Positions 19,067 through 28,519 of a DNA stretch of 64,000 nucleotides are shown here, piece by piece. Each line of letters begins with the position of its first letter. Position 1 is the first letter of the stretch. Under the pieces are notes generated by a model. It was not told the origin of the DNA, did no database searches, and worked only from the letters and a program-made list of their open reading frames with translations. A program made the position numbers and the translations under genes. This DNA comes from an uncultured beta proteobacterium (GTDB taxonomy: Bacteria > Pseudomonadota > Gammaproteobacteria > Burkholderiales > Burkholderiaceae_C), in the NCBI GenBank assembly GCA_903832285.1, contig CAILAY010000162.1:1-64000 (forward strand), written 5' to 3'.

Positions 19067-20977
19067 TTAGGCTCCGAAGGCTGCAATCAGTGTGCCGAAA
19101 AGGCTTTGTGCAACCTGCATTACTTTGGCTGAAGCTTGGTAGGACTGCTGAAACTGCAATAGCTTGGCGGCTTCTTCATCCATGTTCACGCCAGAGACGC
19201 TGGCCAGCGCCGTCTGCGCATTAATGGAAATGGCCTGCGATGTCGAGGCGGCAAACCCGGCCGTCTGCGCCAGCACACCCACCTGGGCAATGACGCCGGC
19301 GTAGCCATCGGTCAGGGACGCGCCGTCGAACAGAATCTTGTCGCGCAGGTTGACGAGGGAAGTCGCGTTACCCGAGTTGGTGGCAGCGTAGGCTGGATTG
19401 GCGGCACTCACGGTGATGCTGTCACCGGTTTTCGGCAGCCCGGATAGGGTGAGCGACCAACCGTTGTAGCTGATCGGCTGTCCCGGCGTATAGGGCACAT
19501 TCACGGGATTTCCGGTGCCGGTGCCGGTCACGTCGAAGGTCCCGGTAGCAGCATTGAAAATGAGCGTGACCGACTGCGTCAGATTCACGTTCGCCGTTTG
19601 GGATTGCAGGCTTGCCACCGCCAGTCCGCCGGCGTTGAGGTTGCCCGCACCGGCCTGAATCTGGCTGGCAACCGCCAGGTTTTGTGGCGACGTAAAGGCG
19701 GTGTCCATGGTGCTGGCGACCGCAGAAAAAGGCTTGAGCAAAAATTGGTCTCCCGCCACTGCGCCGGCGGTCGTGGTCAAGGTCAAACCGTCCACCTGCA
19801 CTGGCGGCGTGGCGAAATCAAAGGCGGTGGTTTGACCGTCCGACAGGCGCGTAATGGTGCCCGCGGTGCCGCTCGAATAGCGCACCTCATAGTTTGATGC
19901 AGCCAATGCAGTGGGGTCGCTTACGCTCATACTGAGCGTGCTGGTACCCGCGTTCGAGGTTGCGGGCAAACCGTTGGGCATGGCTGCAAGTTGGAACAGG
20001 TTGCCACCCACGTTGCCGTGCATGTCCAGTCCGAGTTGATGCTGGTTGTTCACCACGGTGCCGATGGCCAACGCCATACGACCCACCAGGTTACGTCCCA
20101 GCATCAGATCTTTGTTCATGAAAGTCAGCAGACCCTTGACGCTGCCCCCACCCAGATTGGACTCGTCCATGGGCATGCTCAGGCCACCCTGCTGGATCGT
20201 CAGGGTGGCAGTGCCCGAGTCGCCGGGGTACGCGCTGACGGATACCGACAGAGGGTTCGCGGTTGAGCCCTGCACCAGCGCTTGGCTGCCTGCCAGAAAG
20301 ATGCCCACCGTGCCGTCGGATGCCGGTAAGGACGTGGTTTGCACGTACTGGTTGAGTTTGCTGATGAGCTGGTCGCGCTGGTCCAACAAATCGTTCGGCG
20401 ACTGACCACTGCCGTTGGTGGTCGCAATCTTGGCGTTGGCTGCGGCAATCTGCTGGGCCAAACTGTTGATGGCCATGACCGAGTTCTGCAACTGCGTCTG
20501 CACACCCGTTTGCAGCACGTCCAAATTGGCGGAACTGGCGCGGAACTGGGCTGCCGTCTGGTTGGCATTGGCCAGGGCAACGGTACGCGCCGTGAGGTCG
20601 GTGGGAGCGCTTGCCACGGCCGAAAAGCTGTTGAGCATGTTGGCCACGGACGCGCCCAGTCCGCTGCTGCCACCCGGAAAGGCATTTTCCAGTTGGGTCA
20701 GCTGGGTCGAGAGCGTGGTGTCAGAGGCTTGCAGTGCCGTGGCAAGGTTGGCTTGGGTGGTGAGGTAATTGCTGTACTCGCGCGTCACGGTGGTGACGGC
20801 CACACCCTTGCCGATGTAGCCTGCTCCCGTGAATTGCCCCGGAACCTGCTGCAACACCACTGACTGGCGCGAGTAGCCCGGCGTGTTGACGTTGGCGATG
20901 TTGTTGCCGGCCGTTTGCAACGCAGCTTGGCTCGCCAACAGGGAACTGGTGGCGACGTTGAGCAGACCTCCGCTCAT
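19067..20977 (-). CDS. flgK: Flagellar hook-associated protein FlgK (HAP1)
   Basis: 636-aa axial protein joining hook and filament. The N-terminus MSGGLLNVATSSLLASQAAL and the rod/hook signature TAGNNIANVNTPGYSRQSVVL are diagnostic. The C-terminal heptad region (SVSGVNMDEEAAKLLQFQQS) is also typical. Length is within the family range. It overlaps flgJ by 4 bp. It is exported through the FlhA/FlhB gate, probably chaperoned by FlgN encoded at 29705. Confidence 0.96.
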   Translation of the reverse strand: MSGGLLNVATSSLLASQAALQTAGNNIANVNTPGYSRQSVVLQQVPGQFTGAGYIGKGVAVTTVTREYSNYLTTQANLATALQASDTTLSTQLTQLENAFPGGSSGLGASVANMLNSFSAVASAPTDLTARTVALANANQTAAQFRASSANLDVLQTGVQTQLQNSVMAINSLAQQIAAANAKIATTNGSGQSPNDLLDQRDQLISKLNQYVQTTSLPASDGTVGIFLAGSQALVQGSTANPLSVSVSAYPGDSGTATLTIQQGGLSMPMDESNLGGGSVKGLLTFMNKDLMLGRNLVGRMALAIGTVVNNQHQLGLDMHGNVGGNLFQLAAMPNGLPATSNAGTSTLSMSVSDPTALAASNYEVRYSSGTAGTITRLSDGQTTAFDFATPPVQVDGLTLTTTAGAVAGDQFLLKPFSAVASTMDTAFTSPQNLAVASQIQAGAGNLNAGGLAVASLQSQTANVNLTQSVTLIFNAATGTFDVTGTGTGNPVNVPYTPGQPISYNGWSLTLSGLPKTGDSITVSAANPAYAATNSGNATSLVNLRDKILFDGASLTDGYAGVIAQVGVLAQTAGFAASTSQAISINAQTALASVSGVNMDEEAAKLLQFQQSYQASAKVMQVAQSLFGTLIAAFGA

Positions 20978-21861
20978 GCTTGTATCCTTTGCAAGCGCAG
21001 TGTGCTGTTAATGGCTTGACTCAATTTGGACGCATAGGCCGGATCGGTGGCATAGCCGGCACGCTGCAAGCCATTGGCGTAGGCGGTGACTGATCCTTTT
21101 TGCTGGCGGGCCTGGGCATAGCGCGGACTTTGGTTGATCAGTCGCGCGTAGTCACGAAACGATGACTCGTGGGAATCGTAGGCGCGAAACCTGGCCACGG
21201 TTTTCTGCGGCTGGCCGTTAACGTATTCCGTGGTGGTCACCTCGGCCACCTTGCCGTTCCAGCCGGGGCCCGCTTTGATGCCGAAAAGGTTGAACGAGGA
21301 AGAGCCGTCGGGCAGGCGAATTTCGCGCTGGCCCCACGCGGTTTCATGTCCGGCCTGACCAATCATGAAGCCGGCGGGAATGCCGCTGCTTTTTTCCACC
21401 CTGGCCGCGACCGCAGACATGCGCTGCACAAATCCGCTTTGGCTCACGCTGGCCGCGGCACCCGCGCCCGATGCCGGTAACGGCGCTTGCGGCGTACTTG
21501 AATGCACCGGGAATGAAGTCGGTGTTTTGGCGCTCGGGTTGGCGCTCTGAGAGATGCCCATTTGCTGCGACAACTGGCGCGCGATCGCGTCCGAGAGTCC
21601 GCCGGGTTTGCCCGACATTTGCACCGCCAGTTGTTGGTCCAGCAGATCAGCGCCAAGATCGCCCTGAGCACTGTCCATCATGCCGGATTTCAGGGTGGCG
21701 TCACGCATGCTTTTGATGAGCTCGCGCATGAACAGCGACTCGAATTGTTTGGCCGCTTCCTTAACTGCTGCGGGCGTGGACTGGCCCGCCTGCAGCTTGA
21801 GCGCATTGAGGGAACGCGCGTCGGCGGCCAGCGCGTTCGAAGACACGGGCGAGGTGTTCAT
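20974..21861 (-). CDS. flgJ: Rod-cap muramidase/glucosaminidase FlgJ
   Basis: 295 aa, dual-domain type. The N-terminal rod-binding domain (about 25-100, VKEAAKQFESLFMRELIKSM) caps the growing rod. The C-terminal glucosaminidase-type peptidoglycan hydrolase (about 145-290) has GFMIGQAGHETAWGQREI, with the likely catalytic Glu in HETAWG, and a later YAQARQQKGSVTAYANGLQRAGYATDPAYA-like repair segment. It opens the peptidoglycan layer for rod passage. It overlaps flgI by one base and flgK by four. Confidence 0.96.
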   Translation of the reverse strand: MNTSPVSSNALAADARSLNALKLQAGQSTPAAVKEAAKQFESLFMRELIKSMRDATLKSGMMDSAQGDLGADLLDQQLAVQMSGKPGGLSDAIARQLSQQMGISQSANPSAKTPTSFPVHSSTPQAPLPASGAGAAASVSQSGFVQRMSAVAARVEKSSGIPAGFMIGQAGHETAWGQREIRLPDGSSSFNLFGIKAGPGWNGKVAEVTTTEYVNGQPQKTVARFRAYDSHESSFRDYARLINQSPRYAQARQQKGSVTAYANGLQRAGYATDPAYASKLSQAINSTLRLQRIQA

Positions 21862-23006
21862 CAGATCACCTCCAGCTCCGCATTCAGGGCGCCGGAGGCT
21901 TTGATGGCCTGCAATATGGCGAGCAAATCCTGCGGTGTCGCGCCCAGCGAATTCAGCGCCCGCACGACATCGGCCAATTGCGAAGAAGGTGGCACTTGAA
22001 TCAACATGCCGGGCTCACTCTTGATTTGAATATCGGCCTTTTCCGTGACCTTGGTTTGCCCGCCGGTGGAAAGGGCGTTGGGCTGACTCACGGATGAAGT
22101 CGAACTGATGCTGATTGACAGATTGCCGTGCGCGACCGCGCACGGCCCCAGCGTCACAGCCTGATTCATGACGATGGATCCGGTGCGGGCATTGATCACC
22201 ACCTTGGCTGCAGGTACCGAGCTCTCCAGCGACAGTTCTTCCAGTTGGGCGATGAACGTGATGCGGGCATCGGCGTCGGTGGGCGCCTTGACCTGGACCG
22301 TGCGGCCATCCAGCGCGCGTGCCAGGCCTTCGCCCAACTGCGCGTTAATGACCTGCGCCACTTGGCGCGCGGTTTGAAAGTCGGAGGCGTTCAGGTTCAG
22401 GCTGATGTTGTCGCCCAATTGCAGGGGCGTGGCAACCGCGCGCTCCACCTGGGCGCCACCGGGAATGCGCCCGGCGCTCAAGTGATTCACCTGGACCTTG
22501 CTGCCACCAGCAGAGGCACCCGCGCCGGCGACTACCAGATTGCCTTGCGCCAGCGCGTAGATTTCACCGTCAGCGCCTTTGAGTGGCGTCGTGATGAGCG
22601 TCCCGCCCTTGATGGATTTGGCGTTGCCGATGGAGGATACGTTCACGTCAATGGTTTGCCCGGGCTGCGCAAACGCGGGCAACTGCGCCGTCACCAACAC
22701 CGCCGCTACATTCTTGATCTGGAGCTGGGCCGCTGCGGCGGCGGGCAGGGTGATGCCCATCTGCTGCAAGTAATTGGCCAGTCCTTGCGAGGTGTAAGGC
22801 ATCTGCGTGGTCTGATCCCCGGTGCCATCCAGGCCGACAACCAAACCAAAACCTGTCAACTGGTTGCTGCGCACGCCCTGCACGCCCGCCACTTCCTTGA
22901 TGCGCAGCGCCTGCGCCGGCAACGCCAAACTCAGGCCTGCGACCAGTACCCAGCCCACGACCCAGAGTGGCATGCGAGATTTGGAGGAGGCGGGGTAATT
23001 GTTCAT
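21861..23006 (-). CDS. flgI: Flagellar P-ring protein FlgI
   Basis: 381 aa. A signal peptide is predicted (LWVVGWVLVAGLSLALPAQA, cleavage near residue 33), followed by LRIKEVAGVQGVRSNQLTGFGLVVGLDGTGDQT, the family hallmark. The middle carries ATPLQLGDNISLNLNASDF and the end KADIQIKSEPGMLIQVP. It assembles the periplasmic P ring around the rod with help from FlgA. Normal length. Confidence 0.97.
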   Translation of the reverse strand: MNNYPASSKSRMPLWVVGWVLVAGLSLALPAQALRIKEVAGVQGVRSNQLTGFGLVVGLDGTGDQTTQMPYTSQGLANYLQQMGITLPAAAAAQLQIKNVAAVLVTAQLPAFAQPGQTIDVNVSSIGNAKSIKGGTLITTPLKGADGEIYALAQGNLVVAGAGASAGGSKVQVNHLSAGRIPGGAQVERAVATPLQLGDNISLNLNASDFQTARQVAQVINAQLGEGLARALDGRTVQVKAPTDADARITFIAQLEELSLESSVPAAKVVINARTGSIVMNQAVTLGPCAVAHGNLSISISSTSSVSQPNALSTGGQTKVTEKADIQIKSEPGMLIQVPPSSQLADVVRALNSLGATPQDLLAILQAIKASGALNAELEVI

Positions 23007-23075
23007 GGCGTTAGCCTGGGTGCAGTGGCATGGGGTCGATCGGATGCGTCAGCCACAAGTTGATTGTGCGGCCAC

Positions 23076-23810
23076 TCAAATCGGCAGAATGGTTAAAAAG
23101 AAGCGCGACAACCAACCAATTGACTGGGCTTCTCCCTGTTGGCCGCGGCCCTTGGATTCGATCCGAACGCTGGCGACCTGAGTCGAATTGATGACGCTGC
23201 CGGGCTGGACCAGGGCCGGGTCCACGGTGCCGGAAAAGCGCAGCACGTCGACGTTCTGATTTACCCCGATCTGCTTGTCGCCGACCACCACCAGATGACC
23301 GTTGGGGAGAACCTCGCGCACGGTGGTCGTGATGGTGCCGGAAAAAGTGTTGGTGCTTTGTGTGCCGCCCTTGCCGGAGAAGGTATTGGCAGAATTTCCG
23401 CCGACTGACATCTTGGCCAGATCGGCCGCGCGAGCCAGCGGGAATGCGGAAATTCCGGCCGAGGTGGCGGCCGACCGATCAATGGTTGAGAGCGAGGTCT
23501 GGCTTGCGCTGACGTTCTCCACGATCTGTATCGTCACCGTGTCACCCACCTGGCGGGCGCGGATGTCCTCAAACCCGGGTCGGAAAGTGGGTGAGTGAAA
23601 CAGACTGCCCGTGGCGGGTGCCGGGATTCTGGCCGTGGCCGCCGCGTTGGCGAGAGCCGCAGGTCGAGCCACGGCGGGTTCTGCAAAATCGACCGTCGGC
23701 GCCCGGGTTACGGAAGTGCAGGCACAACAGAGCATGAGGGCGAGCGCGGACAGGGTCCACCGTGCCGGCGTGCAGACGCTCGTGCCAAGTTGTACACGAA
23801 GGGTGTTCAT
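23076..23810 (-). CDS. flgH: Flagellar L-ring lipoprotein FlgH
   Basis: 244 aa, outer-membrane L-ring subunit. After a basic lead and hydrophobic stretch (LSALALMLCCACTS, about 20-33) the acylated Cys is probably the last of the three. The residue at -3 is then Cys instead of Leu, an atypical lipobox. Diagnostic sequence follows: RPGFEDIRARQVGDTVTIQI, FSGKGGTQSTNTFSGTIT and VLPNGHLVVVGDKQIGVNQ, ending SIGWLSRFFLTILPI. It lies 41 bp from flgG. Confidence 0.96.
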   Translation of the reverse strand: MNTLRVQLGTSVCTPARWTLSALALMLCCACTSVTRAPTVDFAEPAVARPAALANAAATARIPAPATGSLFHSPTFRPGFEDIRARQVGDTVTIQIVENVSASQTSLSTIDRSAATSAGISAFPLARAADLAKMSVGGNSANTFSGKGGTQSTNTFSGTITTTVREVLPNGHLVVVGDKQIGVNQNVDVLRFSGTVDPALVQPGSVINSTQVASVRIESKGRGQQGEAQSIGWLSRFFLTILPI

Positions 23811-23851
23811 GGTGCGGGTCCTGTGAAGTGAGATGTGCGCGGCGCTGATGA

Positions 23852-24634
23852 TCAGAGCTGGCCGAGCTTTTGCAGCATCTGGTCGGAGGTCTGGATCGCC
23901 TTGGAATTCATTTCGTAGGCGCGCTGGGTCTGGATCATGGTGACCAATTCCTGCACGACGTTGACGTTCGAGTTTTCCAGGTAGCCTTGCAACATCGTGC
24001 CCAAGCCGTTGGTGCCGGCGGTACCACTGCTGGGCTGGCCGGAAGCGGCTGTTTCCAGGTACAGGTTTTGTCCGTTAGGTTGCAGACCGGCGGGATTGAT
24101 GAAGTTGGCCAGAGCGATCGTTCCCACCGACTGCGGAGTGACGCTACCGGGCACGGTCACGCTCACGGTGCCGTCACTGCTGATGGTGACGCTTTGCGCC
24201 GTCACAGGTATGGTGACACCATTGGCCACTGGCAAACCGCTGGCGGTGACGAGTCGCCCCTGGGAATCGACCTGAAACGAGCCGTCGCGCGTATAGGCCA
24301 GTGTGCCGTCCGTTTGCGTGACCTGGAAAAAACCATTGCCCTTGATCGCAAGGTCCAGATTGTTGCCGGACTGCGTGGGTGTGCCTTGCGCGAAGGAGCG
24401 AGTCGTGGCGACGACACGCACGCCCAACCCCAGGTGCAGACCGGTGGGCAACTGCGATTGCTCGGTTGCGTTGGCGCCGACCTGGCGCAGGTTCTGGTAC
24501 ATCAGGTCTTCAAATACCGCACTGCCGCGTTTGAACCCGTTGGTGGAGACGTTGGCCAAGTTGTTGGCAATGACGTCGAGCTGGGTTTGCTGGGCCTCCA
24601 TGCCGGTCTTGGATATCCACAGAGAGTTGATCAT
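23852..24634 (-). CDS. flgG: Flagellar distal rod protein FlgG
   Basis: 260 aa, the usual size. The N-terminus [37 protein letters not shown] is close to family consensus, and the C-terminus ends [18 protein letters not shown]. The central D1 fold includes [22 protein letters not shown]. It forms the distal rod that passes through the P and L rings. Confidence 0.98.
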   Translation of the reverse strand: MINSLWISKTGMEAQQTQLDVIANNLANVSTNGFKRGSAVFEDLMYQNLRQVGANATEQSQLPTGLHLGLGVRVVATTRSFAQGTPTQSGNNLDLAIKGNGFFQVTQTDGTLAYTRDGSFQVDSQGRLVTASGLPVANGVTIPVTAQSVTISSDGTVSVTVPGSVTPQSVGTIALANFINPAGLQPNGQNLYLETAASGQPSSGTAGTNGLGTMLQGYLENSNVNVVQELVTMIQTQRAYEMNSKAIQTSDQMLQKLGQL

Positions 24635-24681
24635 GATGCTGCCTTCAAGGAGTGCGCTGGGTGTCTGGGAGCGTGCGGAAA

Positions 24682-25422
24682 TCAGCTTTGCAGGCTGAGT
24701 AGCTGGGTCGCGGATTTGTCATCCGCTTCGGCGCTTTGCAAGAGCTTTATCTGAGCCTCGTATTGACGCGCGCCTTGAATCATCTGCACCATGGTTTCGA
24801 TCGAGTTCACGTTCGATGTTTCCAGTCCGCCGGGCTGCAGGGTGGCTGTCGCGTCGGCGGGCAGCGGGTCGCCCGACGTGGCACGAAACAGTCCGTCGTC
24901 ACCGCGTTTGAGCGGGTCTTCGGCCGTGGGCGTCACCATCTTGACGCGACCCAGGCTGTTGGCTGGCTGATTCCCTACCTTGGCCGTGACCGTTCCGTCT
25001 GTGCCGAGCGTGATGGACGCGCCAGCGGGAACCGCCATGGGCGAGCCCGCATCGGACAATACCGTCAAGCCATTGCCCGTCACCAGATTGCCTTCAGCCG
25101 ACACTTCAAACGCGCCATTGCGGGTGTAGGCCTCGGTCCCGTCCAGGCCTTGCACACCAAACCAGGATTGGCCCTTTGCGACCGCATCCAGATTTCGACC
25201 GGTGTATTGAGTCGGGCCGGGCGTGTCCTTGAAGCCGGCGGTGGCGGTGAGTGCAAAGACACGGGTGGAGGCACCATCGCCACGCAGCGGAACGGAGCGG
25301 AAGGTCGCGACCTCGGCACGAAAACCGTTGGTGGACGCATTCGCCAGATTGTTCGCCAGCACGGCCTGACGCTGCTCCGCGGCGTTTGCGCCCGTCATCG
25401 CGGTATAGATCAGATGGTCCAT
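24682..25422 (-). CDS. flgF: Flagellar proximal rod protein FlgF
   Basis: 246 aa. The N-terminal [38 protein letters not shown] matches FlgF, and the protein has a flagellar basal-body rod/hook C-terminal segment ([20 protein letters not shown]). It is slightly longer and more divergent than FlgG, as expected. It sits between flgE and flgG. Confidence 0.96.
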   Translation of the reverse strand: MDHLIYTAMTGANAAEQRQAVLANNLANASTNGFRAEVATFRSVPLRGDGASTRVFALTATAGFKDTPGPTQYTGRNLDAVAKGQSWFGVQGLDGTEAYTRNGAFEVSAEGNLVTGNGLTVLSDAGSPMAVPAGASITLGTDGTVTAKVGNQPANSLGRVKMVTPTAEDPLKRGDDGLFRATSGDPLPADATATLQPGGLETSNVNSIETMVQMIQGARQYEAQIKLLQSAEADDKSATQLLSLQS

Positions 25423-25449
25423 GGTGGCAGTGTCCTGGCGGGCTCAGGA

Positions 25450-26700
25450 TCAGCGCAAATTGACCAGTGTGGACATCACCTGATCCTGGGTCTTGATGGT
25501 CTGGGCGTTGGCCTGGTAGGAGCGCTGTGCCGTCATCATGTCCACCAGCGCCTTGGTCAGGTCCACGTTCGAGTCTTCCAAAGCGCCCGAGGTCAACGTC
25601 CCGAAATTGCCGGTGCCCGGAGCGCCGGACACGGGTGTCCCGGACGCAGGCGTGCTTGACCACGTGCCACCGCTGTTAGGCGACAGCCCTTGCGAATTGG
25701 CGAAAGTGGCGAGTTGGATTTGACCCGCAGGCACCTGCTTGCCGTTATCGTAACTGCCGATGACGACACCTGAAGTGTCGATATTGATGCTGGTGAGCTT
25801 GCCCGGCTTTTGTCCGTTCTGGCTCAGGGTGGAAACGGCAAAACTGGTACCAAACTGACTCACACCAGACAGGTCGATTTTTGGTGCCGGCGTCAGTGCT
25901 CCGTTGACCGAAGACATGGGAAGACTCATCGATGTCAGCCAGGGGCTGCCCACGGCCAAATTTCCAGTTGCGGGGTCGAAATCCATGGGAGCGCCCAGGG
26001 GCTGAGGAATGGTTGTGCCTCCAGTCAGGTCGTTGGTGTAGACCTGCCAGGTATTCAGACCGGTTTTAGTGAAGTACAAGCTGACGGGGACCGGCACACC
26101 CTGACCATCGTAGGCTGTCAAGGCGGTGCCATAGGTCGCCAGTGGCGGTACCAAAGTGGGTGGTGTGGCGACAGCACTACCGGTGGCCGTGGCTGCTCTG
26201 GCGTCCAGATTCACGGATGCGGAAATGGTGGTCGTGGCTACCGCCGGGATGCCGCTGCCCGTGGGCAACGTCAACGGAACCAGGGCACCGCCAGGCAAGA
26301 TCGCACCGGTGGTGGGGTCGGGGCTGATGCCCAGCACTTTGCTCCCGTCGTTGGTCACGATGTTGCCGTTGACGTCCTGCTTGAAGGCGCCGTCTCGCGT
26401 ATAAGCGAAAGTCCCTGAGGGTGTGAGCAATTGAAAGAATCCGTTGTTGTTGATGGCCACGTCCAGCGGGTTGCCCGTGGACGAAATATTTCCTTGGGTA
26501 AATATCTGCGCCACATTCCCAACCGCCACACCGATGCCCGCTCCAGAGTTACTGCCGCCCATGGCAGAGGCGTAGAGATCGGAGAATTCGGCGCGCGACA
26601 TCTTCATCCCCGTGGTATTCGCGTTGGCGATGTTGTTGCCGATAACGTCCAGGTTTTGGCTGGATGCGCTCAAACCGGACAGACCTTGTTGAAAACTCAT
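25450..26700 (-). CDS. flgE: Flagellar hook protein FlgE
   Basis: 416 aa. It starts MSFQQGLSGLSASSQNLDVIGNNIANANTTGMK and ends with the matching C-terminal coil (SNVDLTKALVDMMTAQRSYQANAQTIKTQDQVM). Between them are the hook D1/D2 domains (GNPLDVAINNNGFFQLL, GTALTAYDGQGVPVPVSLYF). It polymerises under the FlgD cap. Confidence 0.98.
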   Translation of the reverse strand: MSFQQGLSGLSASSQNLDVIGNNIANANTTGMKMSRAEFSDLYASAMGGSNSGAGIGVAVGNVAQIFTQGNISSTGNPLDVAINNNGFFQLLTPSGTFAYTRDGAFKQDVNGNIVTNDGSKVLGISPDPTTGAILPGGALVPLTLPTGSGIPAVATTTISASVNLDARAATATGSAVATPPTLVPPLATYGTALTAYDGQGVPVPVSLYFTKTGLNTWQVYTNDLTGGTTIPQPLGAPMDFDPATGNLAVGSPWLTSMSLPMSSVNGALTPAPKIDLSGVSQFGTSFAVSTLSQNGQKPGKLTSINIDTSGVVIGSYDNGKQVPAGQIQLATFANSQGLSPNSGGTWSSTPASGTPVSGAPGTGNFGTLTSGALEDSNVDLTKALVDMMTAQRSYQANAQTIKTQDQVMSTLVNLR

Positions 26701-26743
26701 GCTGATCTCCTGGGAATAAAACCGTAAGGCGTTTAAAAATGAA

Positions 26744-27409
26744 CTAGAGAATGGAAACGATGTCGCCGTAGGCGACCGGAGTCGCCTGGCCTTGCAAAGT
26801 CAAAGTCAAGCCGGTGGCACTGGGGTTGGCGGCGACCACCGTTCCCTGCATCAACGGCGCGGCCACGACCGGTTGTCCGCCACTGGTGGCCGTGATGCTG
26901 AAGGTCAGATCGGTGCGGTTGGAGTAGGTGCTGGTATTCCAGCTGAAGGGCACCTGACCCGCACTTTGTGGCCCCAGATTGACGGTGTCCAACACCTGTC
27001 CGCCGGGTGCCAGAATGTTCACCGAGACGGCGTCAGCGCTGCTTGCCAAATTGATGACGCCGTTGCCCACGCCCGCATTCAGCGGCAGGTTCGCGCCGTT
27101 CACGATGACTGTCTTGCCTACCAGGGACGCGCCCTGCATCGTCTGCATGGAGGCGAACTGTGTTGCCATGCTCTGGACCGTGGCGTTGAGTTTGTCGATG
27201 CCGCTGACCATGTTCAACTGCGCCATCTGCGTCGTCATCTGGGCGTTGTCCATTGGATTCATCGGATCCTGGCTGTTGAGTTGCGCCACCAGGAGCTTGA
27301 GGAAGTTGGCCTGCGCCGCAGCCGGAGTACTGCCTGAACTGGCCGCACTGGCAACGGCGTTGGCCGTGGCCTGCGCATTGGATGTGGAGGTGACAGAACT
27401 GATGGACAT
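26744..27409 (-). CDS. flgD: Hook-cap scaffold FlgD
   Basis: 221 aa. The conserved N-terminal segment QANFLKLLVAQLNSQDPMNPMDNAQMTTQMAQLNMVSGIDKLN (about 35-77) is diagnostic. The C-terminal half is a FlgD Ig-like/tudor region (VSVNILAPGGQVLDTVNLGPQSAG). It caps the hook during assembly and is discarded later. Confidence 0.96.
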   Translation of the reverse strand: MSISSVTSTSNAQATANAVASAASSGSTPAAAQANFLKLLVAQLNSQDPMNPMDNAQMTTQMAQLNMVSGIDKLNATVQSMATQFASMQTMQGASLVGKTVIVNGANLPLNAGVGNGVINLASSADAVSVNILAPGGQVLDTVNLGPQSAGQVPFSWNTSTYSNRTDLTFSITATSGGQPVVAAPLMQGTVVAANPSATGLTLTLQGQATPVAYGDIVSIL

Positions 27410-27427
27410 GATGTTCTTTCAAAGACC

Positions 27428-27832
27428 TTATTGGCCGAGTTGCAGCGTCTTGAGCAACAGCGATTTGGCCGTGTTCATGACCTCGACGTTGTTCTGGTAA
27501 GAGCGTGAGGCCGAGATCATGTTGACCATTTCCTCGACGGAATTGACGTTCGAATGTGTGACGTAGCCTTGCGCATCTGCGGCCGGGTTGCTGGGGTCAT
27601 GAATTTTTTGACCCGGCACGTTGCTCTCGGTGATGCCGCTGATGCGCACGCCAGCGGAGGCGTCCGAACCCATGAGTGCGGTTTGGAACACCACCTGGCG
27701 CGCCTTGTAGGCCTGACCGTCGGGTCCCGCCACGGCGTCGACGTTGGCCAGATTGCTGGCGACCACATTGAGCCGCTGCGCCTGGGCGCTGACAGCGCTG
27801 CCCGAGACGTTGAAGATGGAAAACATGGACAT
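27428..27832 (-). CDS. flgC: Flagellar proximal rod protein FlgC
   Basis: 134 aa, standard size. It begins MSMFSIFNVSGSAVSAQAQRLNVVASNLANVDAVAGPDG and ends with NSVEEMVNMISASRSYQNNVEVMNTAKSLLLKTLQLGQ, both near consensus for FlgC. It lies between flgB and flgD in the rod operon. Confidence 0.98.
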   Translation of the reverse strand: MSMFSIFNVSGSAVSAQAQRLNVVASNLANVDAVAGPDGQAYKARQVVFQTALMGSDASAGVRISGITESNVPGQKIHDPSNPAADAQGYVTHSNVNSVEEMVNMISASRSYQNNVEVMNTAKSLLLKTLQLGQ

Positions 27833-27859
27833 GGCAATTTCCTTATGTCAGGTCGGATC

Positions 27860-28303
27860 TCATTGACCCTGAATCGCTGCCAGCATGGTCTTGGCGTCGT
27901 CCTGGATAAAACGCAGAGTGGCTTCGTAGCGCACGGAGTTGTCGACAAAGCTGGCGCGCTCGCGGTCCATGTCGACGGAGTTGTTGTCCAGGCTAGGCTG
28001 GCTTTGTATCGAGTAACCAAGCTGTCCCTGCGCGCCGAGTTGCATGGTCGAATTTGAGATTGTGCCCAGGGGAATGTGGCCGGATTGCGTGCTGCTTGGA
28101 GTCAATCCAACGGGGGCAACCTGCGGCGAGCCGCTGCGCAAAGCCATGGCGTTTCCCATGGCTTCCTTGAAATTCAGGTCGCGCGCCACGTAGCCGGGCG
28201 TATCCGCGTTGGCGATATTGCTGGCGATGAGTTGCTGGCGTTGCGCACGCAATACCAGGGCTTTGGCATGAAAGTCCAAATTTCCTGTGACTGTGTTCAG
28301 CAT
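27860..28303 (-). CDS. flgB: Flagellar proximal rod protein FlgB
   Basis: 147 aa. The frame is open 66 codons further upstream, but the ATG at 28303 has a GAGGTG site and gives the family N-terminus MLNTVTGNLDFHAKALVLRAQRQQLIASNIANADTPGY. The C-terminus ends NSVRYEATLRFIQDDAKTMLAAIQGQ. It is the first gene of the flgBCDEFGHIJKL-HDOD operon, divergent from flgA. Confidence 0.97.
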   Translation of the reverse strand: MLNTVTGNLDFHAKALVLRAQRQQLIASNIANADTPGYVARDLNFKEAMGNAMALRSGSPQVAPVGLTPSSTQSGHIPLGTISNSTMQLGAQGQLGYSIQSQPSLDNNSVDMDRERASFVDNSVRYEATLRFIQDDAKTMLAAIQGQ

Positions 28304-28372
28304 GTTGCACCTCGCGTGTTCAAAGCCCTTTGATACCCATACTCCGCCGGGCTCGGGGCGTGAACAGATTAT

Positions 28373-28393
28373 TCGGAAAACTTTAATTTCCGA
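28373..28393. promoter_or_regulatory. Inverted repeat in the flgB-flgA divergent region
   Basis: Perfect 7-7-7 inverted repeat TCGGAAA-ACTTTAA-TTTCCGA, about 70 bp upstream of flgB and 127 bp upstream of flgA. The position suits an operator for a dimeric regulator of both rod operons; FlhDC is one candidate in this group, by inference only. No clear sigma-28 or sigma-54 element was found in the surrounding 216-bp region (28304-28519). Confidence 0.45.
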
Positions 28394-28519
28394 TGCGCTG
28401 ATCAACAGGGTGAAGTCGGCGTTGTTCGCCGCTTCATGTGCGTGGAGCCGGCCTATAGTTTGAAGCGTGTACCAGTGCCTCCTCAACACCGAGGTTTGCA
28501 AAATTCTTTAAGTCACACC

